46,388 bases of DNA, taken from assembly GCA_020847045.1 (NCBI GenBank), contig JADLCT010000042.1, positions 1-46,388 of the forward strand. The letters run 5' to 3'. Below, piece after piece: positions 8,242 to 16,099 of the stretch; within the stretch, counting starts at the first letter, position 1; every line of letters begins with the position of its first letter. A program made the translations under genes and the position numbers. The DNA comes from Bryobacterales bacterium (GTDB lineage: Bacteria; Acidobacteriota; Terriglobia; Bryobacterales; Bryobacteraceae). The notes below the pieces were generated by a model. That model did not search any database. It saw only the letters and a list, made by a program, of their open reading frames with translations, and was not told where the DNA came from.

Positions 8242-9891
8242 TCAGGCGCGTCCGTAAGGTTTGCGGCGGGCGGTCCACTTGGCGGCAAGATACTCGCCCA
8301 TGTCGAGCGTGCCTGAGAGAGCCGCGCCGGGTCCGCTGCCGGTGAGCGTCCCGCTGAATCGGTAGCTGAGCGCTTCGCCGTGCTGTTCGCCGACGTAGCT
8401 GCCGAAGCGGACCTCCACGCCGTTGATGGAACCGGTGAGATCGCGCGCGGTGAAATCGCCTTGATGCGTGCCCTGAAGCACACTACCCTTCTGTTCGAGG
8501 AAGAGGACGTGGCGCGAGGTGGAGGCGGCATAGGTGATCTCGGCCTCCCAGCGGCCCGTCAGGTCGCCGGCGGGCGGAGCGGGTGTTTCGGCGGGGATGG
8601 GGGCACGCTTGGCCGAGAGGATCTCCACCAGGCGGCGGGCGACGATGCGCTCGTCTCCATCGGCCATCATGGCGGCCGTGATGGAGATGCCGGTTTCGGC
8701 CGCGGGCGTGGAAGGGGGCCGCCGGAAGCCTTCGCCGCCAACAGCGATGCGGGGTTCTGTGGTGTCGAGCAGCGTGGAAAGCTGCTGGCCGGTGAGGTTC
8801 AGCGCATCGGCCTTCCAGCGAATCGCGAGCGACGGGCTGCGGTTGGAGCGCTCCGTGGGCTCGTGAACGCGCGTGGTGACGCCGGGAATGGCCGTGACGG
8901 CGCGGGCGATGTGATCGAGCCGGGCGAGCCAGTGTTTCCATTCCGCCACGTGATCGCGTTTCACCCAGGATTCGACGGCCATCAACATGCCGAGCATCTC
9001 TTCGCGTCCCACTTTCATGGAGCGTCCATAGCCGTGATGCGGCGCGCTGTGCACCCAGGCGGCCTGGACAAGGTCCTTGCGTCCGAGCATGATTCCGGCG
9101 CTTTGCGGGCCGCGGATGTATTTGCCGCCGCTGTAGCCGACCAGCGTTGCGCCGCGCGTGAGGTAGACGTTTGGGATGGTCAGAATTTCGGCGGCCGCAT
9201 CCACGAACACGGGCACGTTGTGAAGGCGGGCGATGCGCACGGTGTCGTCAAAGGAGGGCGGTCCGGCTTCGGCGCGGGGACCGGCGAAGATGTAAATCAT
9301 CGCGGTTCTGGGACCGATGGCGGCTTCCAGCGCGGCGACGGAATCCACTTCGATGATCTTGACGCCGATGGCGCGAATGGCGGCGTCGTACACGTTGCGC
9401 GATGTGGTGGGGATGATGACCTCGTCCTTGGCGAAGCCGGCGAGGTTGGGGATTTTGACGTGAAGATCGGGGTTGCCGCCGGCCACGCAGGCGGCCGTGG
9501 CGTGTGACATGGCGGCGGCGCAGCCCGAGCTGACCATGCCCCATTCGGCGCCGGTAAGCTCGGCCAGACGCTTCCCCACGGCGTGCATGATTTCGTCGAT
9601 GGGAGCATGCATCTGGTTGGCAATGTCCTTGACGGCGCGCACCTCGGGGAGTTCGATGGAGCCGCCGATGACGGTCAGCGTGCCACGGCAATTGATCAGC
9701 GGGCGCACGCCGATGGAGTTGTAAACCGCCTGCGGAGTGGCGCCCAATTGGAGACCGGTGGCGGCGGGGGCAGGAGGCGCGGCGGCTGAGAACAGCCCGC
9801 CCAGCGAGGCGAGCGAGCTCCGCCGGAAGAGTTCACGGCGGTTCACCGCGCCCAGGCGGCGAAGGAGCGAGGAGGCAAAGGAAGGGAGCAT
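8242..9891 (-). CDS. Tat-exported SelA-like PLP enzyme with C-terminal beta domain
   Basis: The 549-residue protein has a twin-arginine-type leader (NRRELFRRSSL, R18-R19, then a hydrophobic run and an Ala/Pro-rich region to about residue 45). Residues about 55-440 match the SelA-like/aminotransferase fold family that includes L-seryl-tRNA(Sec) selenium transferase and D-glucosaminate-6-phosphate ammonia-lyase-type enzymes. The PLP lysine is K257 in YSGGKYIRGPQSAG. A C-terminal beta-rich domain of about 100 residues follows (GRWEAEITYA to AAKWTARR), rich in turns of THQGDF and DLTG type. Because PLP enzymes are normally cytoplasmic, Tat export of a folded, cofactor-loaded enzyme is a sensible but unproved reading. 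The ATG at 9891 is chosen because the upstream frame lacks homology. The gene lies 50 bases downstream of the exported phosphodiesterase gene. Confidence 0.8.
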   Translation of the reverse strand: MLPSFASSLLRRLGAVNRRELFRRSSLASLGGLFSAAAPPAPAATGLQLGATPQAVYNSIGVRPLINCRGTLTVIGGSIELPEVRAVKDIANQMHAPIDEIMHAVGKRLAELTGAEWGMVSSGCAAAMSHATAACVAGGNPDLHVKIPNLAGFAKDEVIIPTTSRNVYDAAIRAIGVKIIEVDSVAALEAAIGPRTAMIYIFAGPRAEAGPPSFDDTVRIARLHNVPVFVDAAAEILTIPNVYLTRGATLVGYSGGKYIRGPQSAGIMLGRKDLVQAAWVHSAPHHGYGRSMKVGREEMLGMLMAVESWVKRDHVAEWKHWLARLDHIARAVTAIPGVTTRVHEPTERSNRSPSLAIRWKADALNLTGQQLSTLLDTTEPRIAVGGEGFRRPPSTPAAETGISITAAMMADGDERIVARRLVEILSAKRAPIPAETPAPPAGDLTGRWEAEITYAASTSRHVLFLEQKGSVLQGTHQGDFTARDLTGSINGVEVRFGSYVGEQHGEALSYRFSGTLTGSGPGAALSGTLDMGEYLAAKWTARRKPYGRA

Positions 9892-9940
9892 GGCTGGGCT
9901 TAGGATGCCAGACGGGACGGCGCTGGAGCAAGCAGTGAGG

Positions 9941-11269
9941 CTACTGCAGAAGGTTCGCGCCTTCGGCGTTGGGAACCGTGAGCCCGAGCAGCGCGGCGAC
10001 GGTGGGGGCGACATCAATGAGTTTGCCGCGCGGCAGTTTGGCGGGCTTGATGCCCGCGCCGAAGGCGGCGAACGAGGCATCCATTTCGGGTGAGCCGGGC
10101 AGATAGCCGTGCGTGCCGCGCGTGCTGCCCGAGCCGGTGAGCCAGGGACCGTCGAGAGCCGAGCCTGCTGTGAAGCCGGAGGCCATGGTCACCGAGAGGA
10201 AGGCGGCCGGGTAGCCGCGCGCCGTGGTGGTGGCGGCGCGGTCGAGCACGCGCTCGATGCCCCACATGCCTTCCTGCTCCAGGAGTTTGAAGGCCCGGGT
10301 GGCGAGTTCCATGGCCTGGCTGTCGTTCGGATCGCGCGCGATGAGAGCAAACGAGCCGCCGCTGGGATGAACAGCCACGCGCCAGGCGGCCGGTTTTCCA
10401 GCGGGAGCGGCCAGTCCGAGGCTGTTCAGAATCGCGTTCGGGTGGAGCGCTTTCTGGACGGGACGGAAGCCGTGGTCGCTGGTGATGACGAAGGTGGTGG
10501 CGGCTTCCAGGCCGGCCTTGCGCACGGCTCCGCGAATGAGGCCGATGGCGGCGTCGATGGCCTCGATCGTGGGAAGCGTCTCGGGGGCGTCGGGACCGAA
10601 GGCGTGCTCTTCGTGATCGTAGTCGGTGAGGTGGATGAAGAGCAGGTCGGGCTTACGGCTTTCGATGAGGAAGGCGGCCATCTGGGCGCGAATCCGGTCG
10701 GGGTAGCGAGTGATGGGAACGGCGCCATGGCGGGCTTCAAACTCGGCGAACAGCCCCGGAGTGGAGACGGCGCGGACGAGCATGCGGTCCTCGATGGTGC
10801 GCGGACTGCGGAACTCGGGAATGTTGTAATCGAGCGCGGCGCCCACGGTGACGGGCCAGTAGACGGCGGCGGTTTTCAAGCCCTTGGCGCGCGCCAGGTC
10901 CCACAACGCCGGAACGGCGATTTGTTCTGAATACCAATACCAGGCGCCGTTCATGACGCGTTCGGGATCGAAGAGCGTGTTGCTGTGGATGCCGTGAGCG
11001 GCAGGCGTGCGGCCTGTGACAATGGTGGTGTGGCTCGGGTAGGTGACGGTGGGATAGACACCGATGAGACCGGCGCTGACGGCGCCCGCCGTGGTGAACT
11101 CGTTCAGGTTGGGCGTCTGCCAGCCGCGCGAGGCAAGGCTGGCGAGCGTTCCTCCCTTCAGCCCGTCGATGGAGATGACGATGACCTTGCGATCCGCCGC
11201 GGAGATCGTGGCGGCGGAGAATAAGGCCGCGCAGAGGGCGGCGAGGAGGCGAACGGGAGTGCGGTGCAT
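9941..11269 (-). CDS. Exported alkaline phosphatase-superfamily phosphodiesterase
   Basis: The 442-residue protein has a signal peptide (MHRTPVRLLAALCAALFSAATISA) and belongs to the type I phosphodiesterase/nucleotide pyrophosphatase branch of the alkaline phosphatase superfamily. Visible metal-site and nucleophile segments are VISIDGLKGG (Asp35), PTVTYPSHTTIVTG (nucleophile Thr76), HLTDYDHEEHAFGP and TSDHGFRP, and late TRGTHGYLPG. It therefore should hydrolyse phosphodiester or phosphoester bonds in the periplasm or outside the cell using two zinc ions. ATG 11269 is chosen at the signal peptide. A TACGAT -10-like box lies ten bases upstream (11280-11285). It sits between tRNA-Val and the SelA-like gene on the same strand. 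Confidence 0.88.
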   Translation of the reverse strand: MHRTPVRLLAALCAALFSAATISAADRKVIVISIDGLKGGTLASLASRGWQTPNLNEFTTAGAVSAGLIGVYPTVTYPSHTTIVTGRTPAAHGIHSNTLFDPERVMNGAWYWYSEQIAVPALWDLARAKGLKTAAVYWPVTVGAALDYNIPEFRSPRTIEDRMLVRAVSTPGLFAEFEARHGAVPITRYPDRIRAQMAAFLIESRKPDLLFIHLTDYDHEEHAFGPDAPETLPTIEAIDAAIGLIRGAVRKAGLEAATTFVITSDHGFRPVQKALHPNAILNSLGLAAPAGKPAAWRVAVHPSGGSFALIARDPNDSQAMELATRAFKLLEQEGMWGIERVLDRAATTTARGYPAAFLSVTMASGFTAGSALDGPWLTGSGSTRGTHGYLPGSPEMDASFAAFGAGIKPAKLPRGKLIDVAPTVAALLGLTVPNAEGANLLQ

Positions 11270-11335
11270 GGAGATAGGAATCGTAGCACCGAATGGGGTG
11301 GGGGGAGGGGAAGGCGCCAATTGGTGGCGGGGGTG

Positions 11336-11412
11336 TGGTGGGCCTGACAGAACTCGAATCTGTGACCTCTACCGTGTCAAGGTAGCGCTCTAACCAACTG
11401 AGCTACAGGCCC
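11336..11412 (-). tRNA. tRNA-Val (anticodon GAC)
   Basis: The minus strand gives a 77-nt tRNA with acceptor stem GGGCCTG/CAGGCCC, discriminator A and encoded CCA. The anticodon stem CTACC/GGTAG carries the loop TTGACAC, giving anticodon GAC. The T arm has GATTCGAGTTC. A -10 TACAAT lies just upstream (11422-11427). I see no clear terminator on its 3' side. Confidence 0.96.
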
Positions 11413-11421
11413 AAAGGTCTG

Positions 11422-11450
11422 ATTGTACCACGCGGCCGCGGGAGTACACT
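11422..11450. promoter_or_regulatory. Overlapping divergent promoters of tRNA-Val and the SDR gene
   Basis: On the plus strand TTGTAC (11423-11428), 16 bases and TACACT (11445-11450) lie six bases before the SDR ATG. On the minus strand TACAAT (11422-11427) is placed about ten bases before the tRNA-Val 5' end. The same 29 bases thus serve both directions, the -10 of the tRNA overlapping the -35 of the SDR gene. The minus-strand -35 is weak. Confidence 0.5.
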
Positions 11451-11456
11451 GTCGGG

Positions 11457-12245
11457 ATGCGAATTGATTTGAGCGGAAAAACCGCGGTGGTAACGGGCGG
11501 GGCGAATGGGATTGGCCGGGCGTGCGCGCAGGCGCTAGCGGAGGCGGGCGCCAATGTGTGGGCGTTCGACCTGGCGCAGGAAAACCCGGAAGAAGCCGCG
11601 CGGGCCTGGGGCGGGCGGGGCTATGCAATGGACGTGACCAGGCCCGGCGAGGTCGAGGCGGCGTTCGCGGCGGCGGGCGAGGTGGACATCGCCATTCTGA
11701 ATGCCGGCATCTGCCGCTTTCATCCCTTGCGCGAAACCAGTTGGGAGGCGTGGCAACAGACGCTGGCTGTGAATCTGTCGGGCGTGTTTCTCACCCTGCA
11801 AGCGGCCGCGGCGGGGATGATGCGGCGGCGCGCGGGGGCCATCGTGATCACGGCGTCCACCAACAGCTTCGACGGAGAGGCACTGCACACGGCTTACAAC
11901 GCCACCAAGGCTGGCGTGCTGGGTCTGCTGCACACCTCGGCGAATGAGTTGGGTCCGCATGGCGTGCGTGTGAACGCCGTATGCCCGGGCATGATTCGCA
12001 CGCGCCTGACGGCCAGGGCGTTCGACGATCCCACAATCGGCCAGCCCTACTTCCAGCAAATTCCGCTCGGGCGGGGAGGCGAACCGGAGGAGGTGGCGCA
12101 GGCGGCCGCCTTCCTGGCGTCGCCGCTGGCTTCGTTCGTAACGGGCGCGGCGCTTCTGGTGGACGGCGGGCAGATGGCATGCAAGTTCGGCACCTGGGAC
12201 GAAACCAACGCCGTTTATAAAGGAGATCACTGGGAGCTGCGTTAA
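11457..12245 (+). CDS. Short-chain dehydrogenase/reductase
   Basis: The 262-residue protein is a classical SDR, an NAD(P)-dependent oxidoreductase. The nucleotide-binding TGGANGIG (residues 13-20), the NAG motif (82-84) and the catalytic Ser134, Tyr147 and Lys151 (YNATK) are all present. The C-terminal LVDGG segment is the family's usual end, with a further 25 residues. The acidic Asp38 after the second beta strand favours NAD over NADP. The substrate is unknown; SDRs of this type act on sugar acids, alcohols or 3-hydroxyacyl compounds. The ATG is six bases after TACACT, without a Shine-Dalgarno site, so the mRNA is predicted to be leaderless. Confidence 0.92.
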   Translation: MRIDLSGKTAVVTGGANGIGRACAQALAEAGANVWAFDLAQENPEEAARAWGGRGYAMDVTRPGEVEAAFAAAGEVDIAILNAGICRFHPLRETSWEAWQQTLAVNLSGVFLTLQAAAAGMMRRRAGAIVITASTNSFDGEALHTAYNATKAGVLGLLHTSANELGPHGVRVNAVCPGMIRTRLTARAFDDPTIGQPYFQQIPLGRGGEPEEVAQAAAFLASPLASFVTGAALLVDGGQMACKFGTWDETNAVYKGDHWELR

Positions 12246-12270
12246 GCCCGGCGCGGGCTGCCGCTAAGAT
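12242..12270 (+). promoter_or_regulatory. Promoter of the NHL-repeat protein gene
   Basis: TTAAGC (12242-12247), 17 bases, then TAAGAT (12265-12270), then exactly six bases to the ATG at 12277. The -35 overlaps the stop codon of the SDR gene. Confidence 0.5.
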
Positions 12271-12276
12271 GATGGG

Positions 12277-15200
12277 ATGCCCTTCCCCACGCGAACAGCC
12301 CTGATCGCGGCCGCCTTATTGCTGGCCTCGCACGCCGGCGCGCAGAACCGGATGAACCAGCCGGTGGGCTTGGTGGCGTTGAGCCCGTCGCCTTCACCTG
12401 TGCTGTTCGCCACGGTGGGCACGGGATTTTTCCGCAGCGAGCATGCCGAATATCAGCTCCTGGGCCACCAGTTCGACACTATTTATCTGCGGCCGCCGGG
12501 CGCGCCACAACCGCAGTTGACGCAGATTCTGTTTGAGCCCGGCAGCGCGGCGGTGATGTATGCGACGGCGGACGCGGCCGAAGGCGGCGTGTGGAAGTCG
12601 GTGGACACTGGGGTCACATGGACTCCGATGAACCAGGGACTGCCCATCGAAGGCGGCTTCGTGCACTCATTTCAGTTTGAGCCCGGGCAGCCGCGGACCA
12701 TCTACTGCGTGATCGCCAACGGGGTGTACAAGACCGTGGACGGCGCGGCGAGCTGGACCAAGGCCGCGGCGCTGCCGGAGACGCCGCTGCGGTTCCTGAT
12801 CTCGCCGCACGACCGGCAATTGTGGATGTTCGCGACGCGCGCACAGGTGTCGCGGTCGCCGGATGCGGGAGCAACCTGGCCCGTGAGCACGAAATCGTCG
12901 CTGCCCATCGCGGAAGGCTCGACGGTGACGGGCATGCTGATGGACGCCTTCGATCCGGCGTATCTATACATCTCGGCCGCGGGGCAGGCGCCGGGCGTGG
13001 GCGTATACCGTCTGGACGTGATGAATCCGGGGAACGTGGTGGTGCAGCGCCGGGCGGCGCAAGCCTTCTCGATCGGGTATCCCTCGCCCGGTTCGCGCAT
13101 CCTGCTGATCACGACACTGGGGCCGGGCAACGCATCGTGCATTGATCTGACGCTGGATCAGGGCTTCAGTTGGGGGCGCACCTGCATTCCCGGAGCGTTG
13201 GGGCCGTCGACACTGGCATTCAACACGTCAAACACCTCGCAACTGATGGCGGGCACGGCGGCGGGATTGTTCAAAACGCGCAACGGCGGGGCGGAGTGGA
13301 CGCCCACGTTCGGCACGGTGAAGCCGACGCTGGCGGCGCCGCAGACAAGCTATCAGTTCACGCTGCCGCCGGGGCAAACCGGGAGTCTCGAGCTAACACT
13401 GGGACTGGCCGAGACGCAGCTATGGTCGGCGCCGATCGAGGCGAACACGGCGGGCGGCGCCTGGCTGAGGCTGACGAATGTCGCCGGAACGACGCCGGCC
13501 AAGGCGATTGTGCAGGTGTCGGCGGCGGGTTTGACGGCGGGCGAATATGAGGGGTCGATCACGGTGCGTTCGTCGCAGGCGGCCAATTCGCCGATGACGG
13601 TGCCGGTGAAGTTGACGGTGGCGGCTGCCGAAGCGGACCCTGGGTATGTTGTGACGACGCTGGCGGGCACCGGTTCGCCGGCCAACACGGGCGATGATGG
13701 TCCGGCGGCGCGGGCGACGTTGAGCAGTCCGGATTCGGTGGTGGTGGCTGGCGACGGCGCGGTGTATGTGAGCGACACGGGAAATCACACGATTAAGCGC
13801 ATTGGCGGCGATGGCGTCATCCGCAGAGCGGCCGGAACCGGGCAGCCTGGCGTGGCAGGCGATGGCGGCGATCCGAGGCTGGCCACGTTTCAACAGCCGC
13901 GCGGACTGGCGCTGGCTCCTGGCGGCTTCTACATTGCCGACGCGGGAAACAGGCGCATCCGCAAAGTAGAAAACGGCGTCGTGAGCACATACGCGTCGGG
14001 GCTGGAAAATTTGCGGGGCATCGCCTTGGGCGCCGATGGCACGCTTTATATTGCGCTGCCAACGGAGCATGTGGTGATCGCCGTGGGCAACGGGACGCCG
14101 CGCGCCGTGGCCGGAACGGGTGTGGCGGGGTTCCGCGGCGAGGGCGGGTCCGCCGTGCAGGCGCGCCTGAGCTCGCCCTCCGACGTGTTCGTGGATGCAA
14201 AAGGCGACCTGTACATTGCCGACACTGATAACAATCGCGTGCGCGTGGTGTCAGCGGCGGATCAGAAGATTCGCACGGTGGCCGGCAACGGGCAGGCGGG
14301 ATTTCAAGCCGCTTCAGGACCGGCGTTGCAAGTGGCGTTGAACGGCCCTTCGGGCGTAGCCGTGGATGAAACGGGCAACGTGTTCATCGCCGACCGTGGC
14401 AACAACCGGATTCGCATGGTGACGCCCGGCGGGAAGTTGAGTACGATTGCGGGCGCGGGCGAGGCCGGCTTTTCGGGCGAAGGCTCGCAGGCCGTGGCGG
14501 CGATGCTGCGCGGACCATCCGACGTGGCAACCGGCGGCGGCGGCCACATCTACTTCACCGACACGCAGAATCACCGCGTGCGCGTGCTGGCGCCACGGGC
14601 GGGCGCGGCGCCAGCGATCAGCGAAGGCGGCGTGGTGAGCGCGGCCGATGGTTTTGTGGCGCTGTCGCCGGGCGGTTTGTTCAGCATCTTCGGAGCGAAC
14701 CTGGCGGGCGGCGTGGAGACGGCATCGTCCGCGCCGTGGCCGCGAACTTTGCGCGGCGTGACGGTGACGATGAATGGCGCGGCCGTTCCGGTGAACTACG
14801 TCAGTCCTGGACAGGTGAACGGACAGGTTCCGTTTGAATTGGGTGCGGGCGAAGCCGATGTGGTGGTGACGGTGGATGGCGTGGCGTCACAAGCGCGCAA
14901 GGCTGTCGTGCAGCCGGCGGCGCCTGGCATCTTCCAGTACGGCGTGAACCGTGCGGTGGCGCAGAATGCGAATGGTTCGGTGAACGCGTCCATCAATCCG
15001 GCGCGCGCGGGCGAGGTGGTGACGGTGTATCTGACTGGAATCGGCGCTCTGGACAATGCCGTGACGACGGGAGCGGCGGCGCCAGCCGAACCGTTGTCGC
15101 GCGCGGCCGGGGGCGTGCGGGCCACCATTGGCGGCGTGGAAGCGCAGGTGCTGTACCTGGGTCTGACGCCCGGCTTCATTGGCCTGGCGCAGGCGAACGT

Positions 15201-15294
15201 GATCGTGCCGGCCTTGGGCGCCGGCGAATACGCGGTGGAGATCAGCATCGGCGGCGCGGCGGGCAACCGCCCGGTGATCACGGTGCGGAACTGA
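12277..15294 (+). CDS. Secreted BNR/NHL-repeat protein with Solibacter-type C-terminal domain
   Basis: The 1005-residue protein has a signal peptide (MPFPTRTALIAAALLLASHAGA). Residues about 30-350 hold sortilin/BNR-like repeats with Asp-box-type turns (SVDTGVTWTPM, TVDGAASWTKA, TRNGGAEWTPT). A short Ig-like linker follows (about 355-450). Residues about 455-770 carry five to six NHL repeats of the form IAD-x-GNNRIR, which build a beta-propeller. The last 220 residues (SAADGFVALSPGGLFSIFGANLAGG to the end) match the Solibacter C-terminal domain TIGR03437, typical of secreted proteins in this group. The function is probably extracellular binding or scaffolding; no catalytic site is apparent. 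The 3' end overlaps the convergent prmA gene by 17 bp. Confidence 0.9.
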   Translation: MPFPTRTALIAAALLLASHAGAQNRMNQPVGLVALSPSPSPVLFATVGTGFFRSEHAEYQLLGHQFDTIYLRPPGAPQPQLTQILFEPGSAAVMYATADAAEGGVWKSVDTGVTWTPMNQGLPIEGGFVHSFQFEPGQPRTIYCVIANGVYKTVDGAASWTKAAALPETPLRFLISPHDRQLWMFATRAQVSRSPDAGATWPVSTKSSLPIAEGSTVTGMLMDAFDPAYLYISAAGQAPGVGVYRLDVMNPGNVVVQRRAAQAFSIGYPSPGSRILLITTLGPGNASCIDLTLDQGFSWGRTCIPGALGPSTLAFNTSNTSQLMAGTAAGLFKTRNGGAEWTPTFGTVKPTLAAPQTSYQFTLPPGQTGSLELTLGLAETQLWSAPIEANTAGGAWLRLTNVAGTTPAKAIVQVSAAGLTAGEYEGSITVRSSQAANSPMTVPVKLTVAAAEADPGYVVTTLAGTGSPANTGDDGPAARATLSSPDSVVVAGDGAVYVSDTGNHTIKRIGGDGVIRRAAGTGQPGVAGDGGDPRLATFQQPRGLALAPGGFYIADAGNRRIRKVENGVVSTYASGLENLRGIALGADGTLYIALPTEHVVIAVGNGTPRAVAGTGVAGFRGEGGSAVQARLSSPSDVFVDAKGDLYIADTDNNRVRVVSAADQKIRTVAGNGQAGFQAASGPALQVALNGPSGVAVDETGNVFIADRGNNRIRMVTPGGKLSTIAGAGEAGFSGEGSQAVAAMLRGPSDVATGGGGHIYFTDTQNHRVRVLAPRAGAAPAISEGGVVSAADGFVALSPGGLFSIFGANLAGGVETASSAPWPRTLRGVTVTMNGAAVPVNYVSPGQVNGQVPFELGAGEADVVVTVDGVASQARKAVVQPAAPGIFQYGVNRAVAQNANGSVNASINPARAGEVVTVYLTGIGALDNAVTTGAAAPAEPLSRAAGGVRATIGGVEAQVLYLGLTPGFIGLAQANVIVPALGAGEYAVEISIGGAAGNRPVITVRN

Positions 15295-16099
15295 AGACGA
15301 GCGCGCGCCAGCGCTCCTGTTCGAGACGGTCCAGCAGGTGAAGGCCGGCCGCGGCATAGTCTGCCTCCAGGCGTGCGCGCCAGCGTTCCGTGAAACCGGA
15401 CGCAATGATGCGGCCGCCGGGGCGCAGCACGCGCGCGAACTCCGGCCGGAGAAGATCCAGCGTGACGCCGTTCAGATTGGCGGCGATCAGCGACACGGCG
15501 CGCGGCGCAAGCGAACGGGGCGAACCGGTCCAGATATGAGCGCCGATGCCGCAGCCGGAGAGATTGGCGTGCGCGATGGCGGCGGCGGCGCGGTCGATGT
15601 CGCAGCCGTACAAGGTGCGGGCGCCGAGAGCGGCGGCGGCGGCCAGCAATATTCCGGTACCCGCGCCGGCGTCGAGCACCGAATCATTTTCCTGAAGATG
15701 TGTTTCCATCGCCTCCAGCGCCAGTTGGGTCGGCGGGTGGTAGCCGGAACCGGAAGCCTGTCCGGGATGGACCAGCACAATGAGGCGGTCAGGATAACCG
15801 GGTGGCGGCTGCATCCAGGCCGGCAGCAGCAGAAGCTTCCGGCCTACGGGCAGCGGCTCCCAGGCCTGCCGCCAGCCGGTTTCCCAATCGGGCGAGCCTT
15901 CGTCGCGCCAGGCGGGCGGCGGTCCGGCTTGCGCTTGGAAAAGCCCTGTGGCGTCGAATGGCTCGTTGAAGAAGGCGCGCAGCTCCCAAACATCGCCGGG
16001 TAGTTCTGTTTCGAGCACCCCCAGCGTTCCCCGCTCCCACAACCCGGCCACCAGCAGGTCCTTCTCTTGCTCCGTCGTGCGCAGCAGCAGCGAATGCAT
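15278..16099 (-). CDS. prmA: Ribosomal protein L11 methyltransferase-like enzyme
   Basis: The 273-residue protein matches PrmA, which uses S-adenosylmethionine to methylate ribosomal protein L11 in the cytoplasm; E. coli PrmA has 293 residues. The N-terminal substrate-recognition domain is followed by the characteristic segment FGTG-like HPPTQLALEAME and by methyltransferase motif I, DAGAGTGILLAAAAALGA, then GCDID and an AANLNG segment where PrmA usually has ANILA. The divergence of that last motif leaves a small chance that this is a related class I methyltransferase. The start ATG overlaps the stop of the acyl-CoA ligase gene by one base (TGATG), so the two are translationally coupled. The 3' end runs 17 bp into the convergent NHL gene. 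Confidence 0.8.
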   Translation of the reverse strand: MHSLLLRTTEQEKDLLVAGLWERGTLGVLETELPGDVWELRAFFNEPFDATGLFQAQAGPPPAWRDEGSPDWETGWRQAWEPLPVGRKLLLLPAWMQPPPGYPDRLIVLVHPGQASGSGYHPPTQLALEAMETHLQENDSVLDAGAGTGILLAAAAALGARTLYGCDIDRAAAAIAHANLSGCGIGAHIWTGSPRSLAPRAVSLIAANLNGVTLDLLRPEFARVLRPGGRIIASGFTERWRARLEADYAAAGLHLLDRLEQERWRALVFSSAP

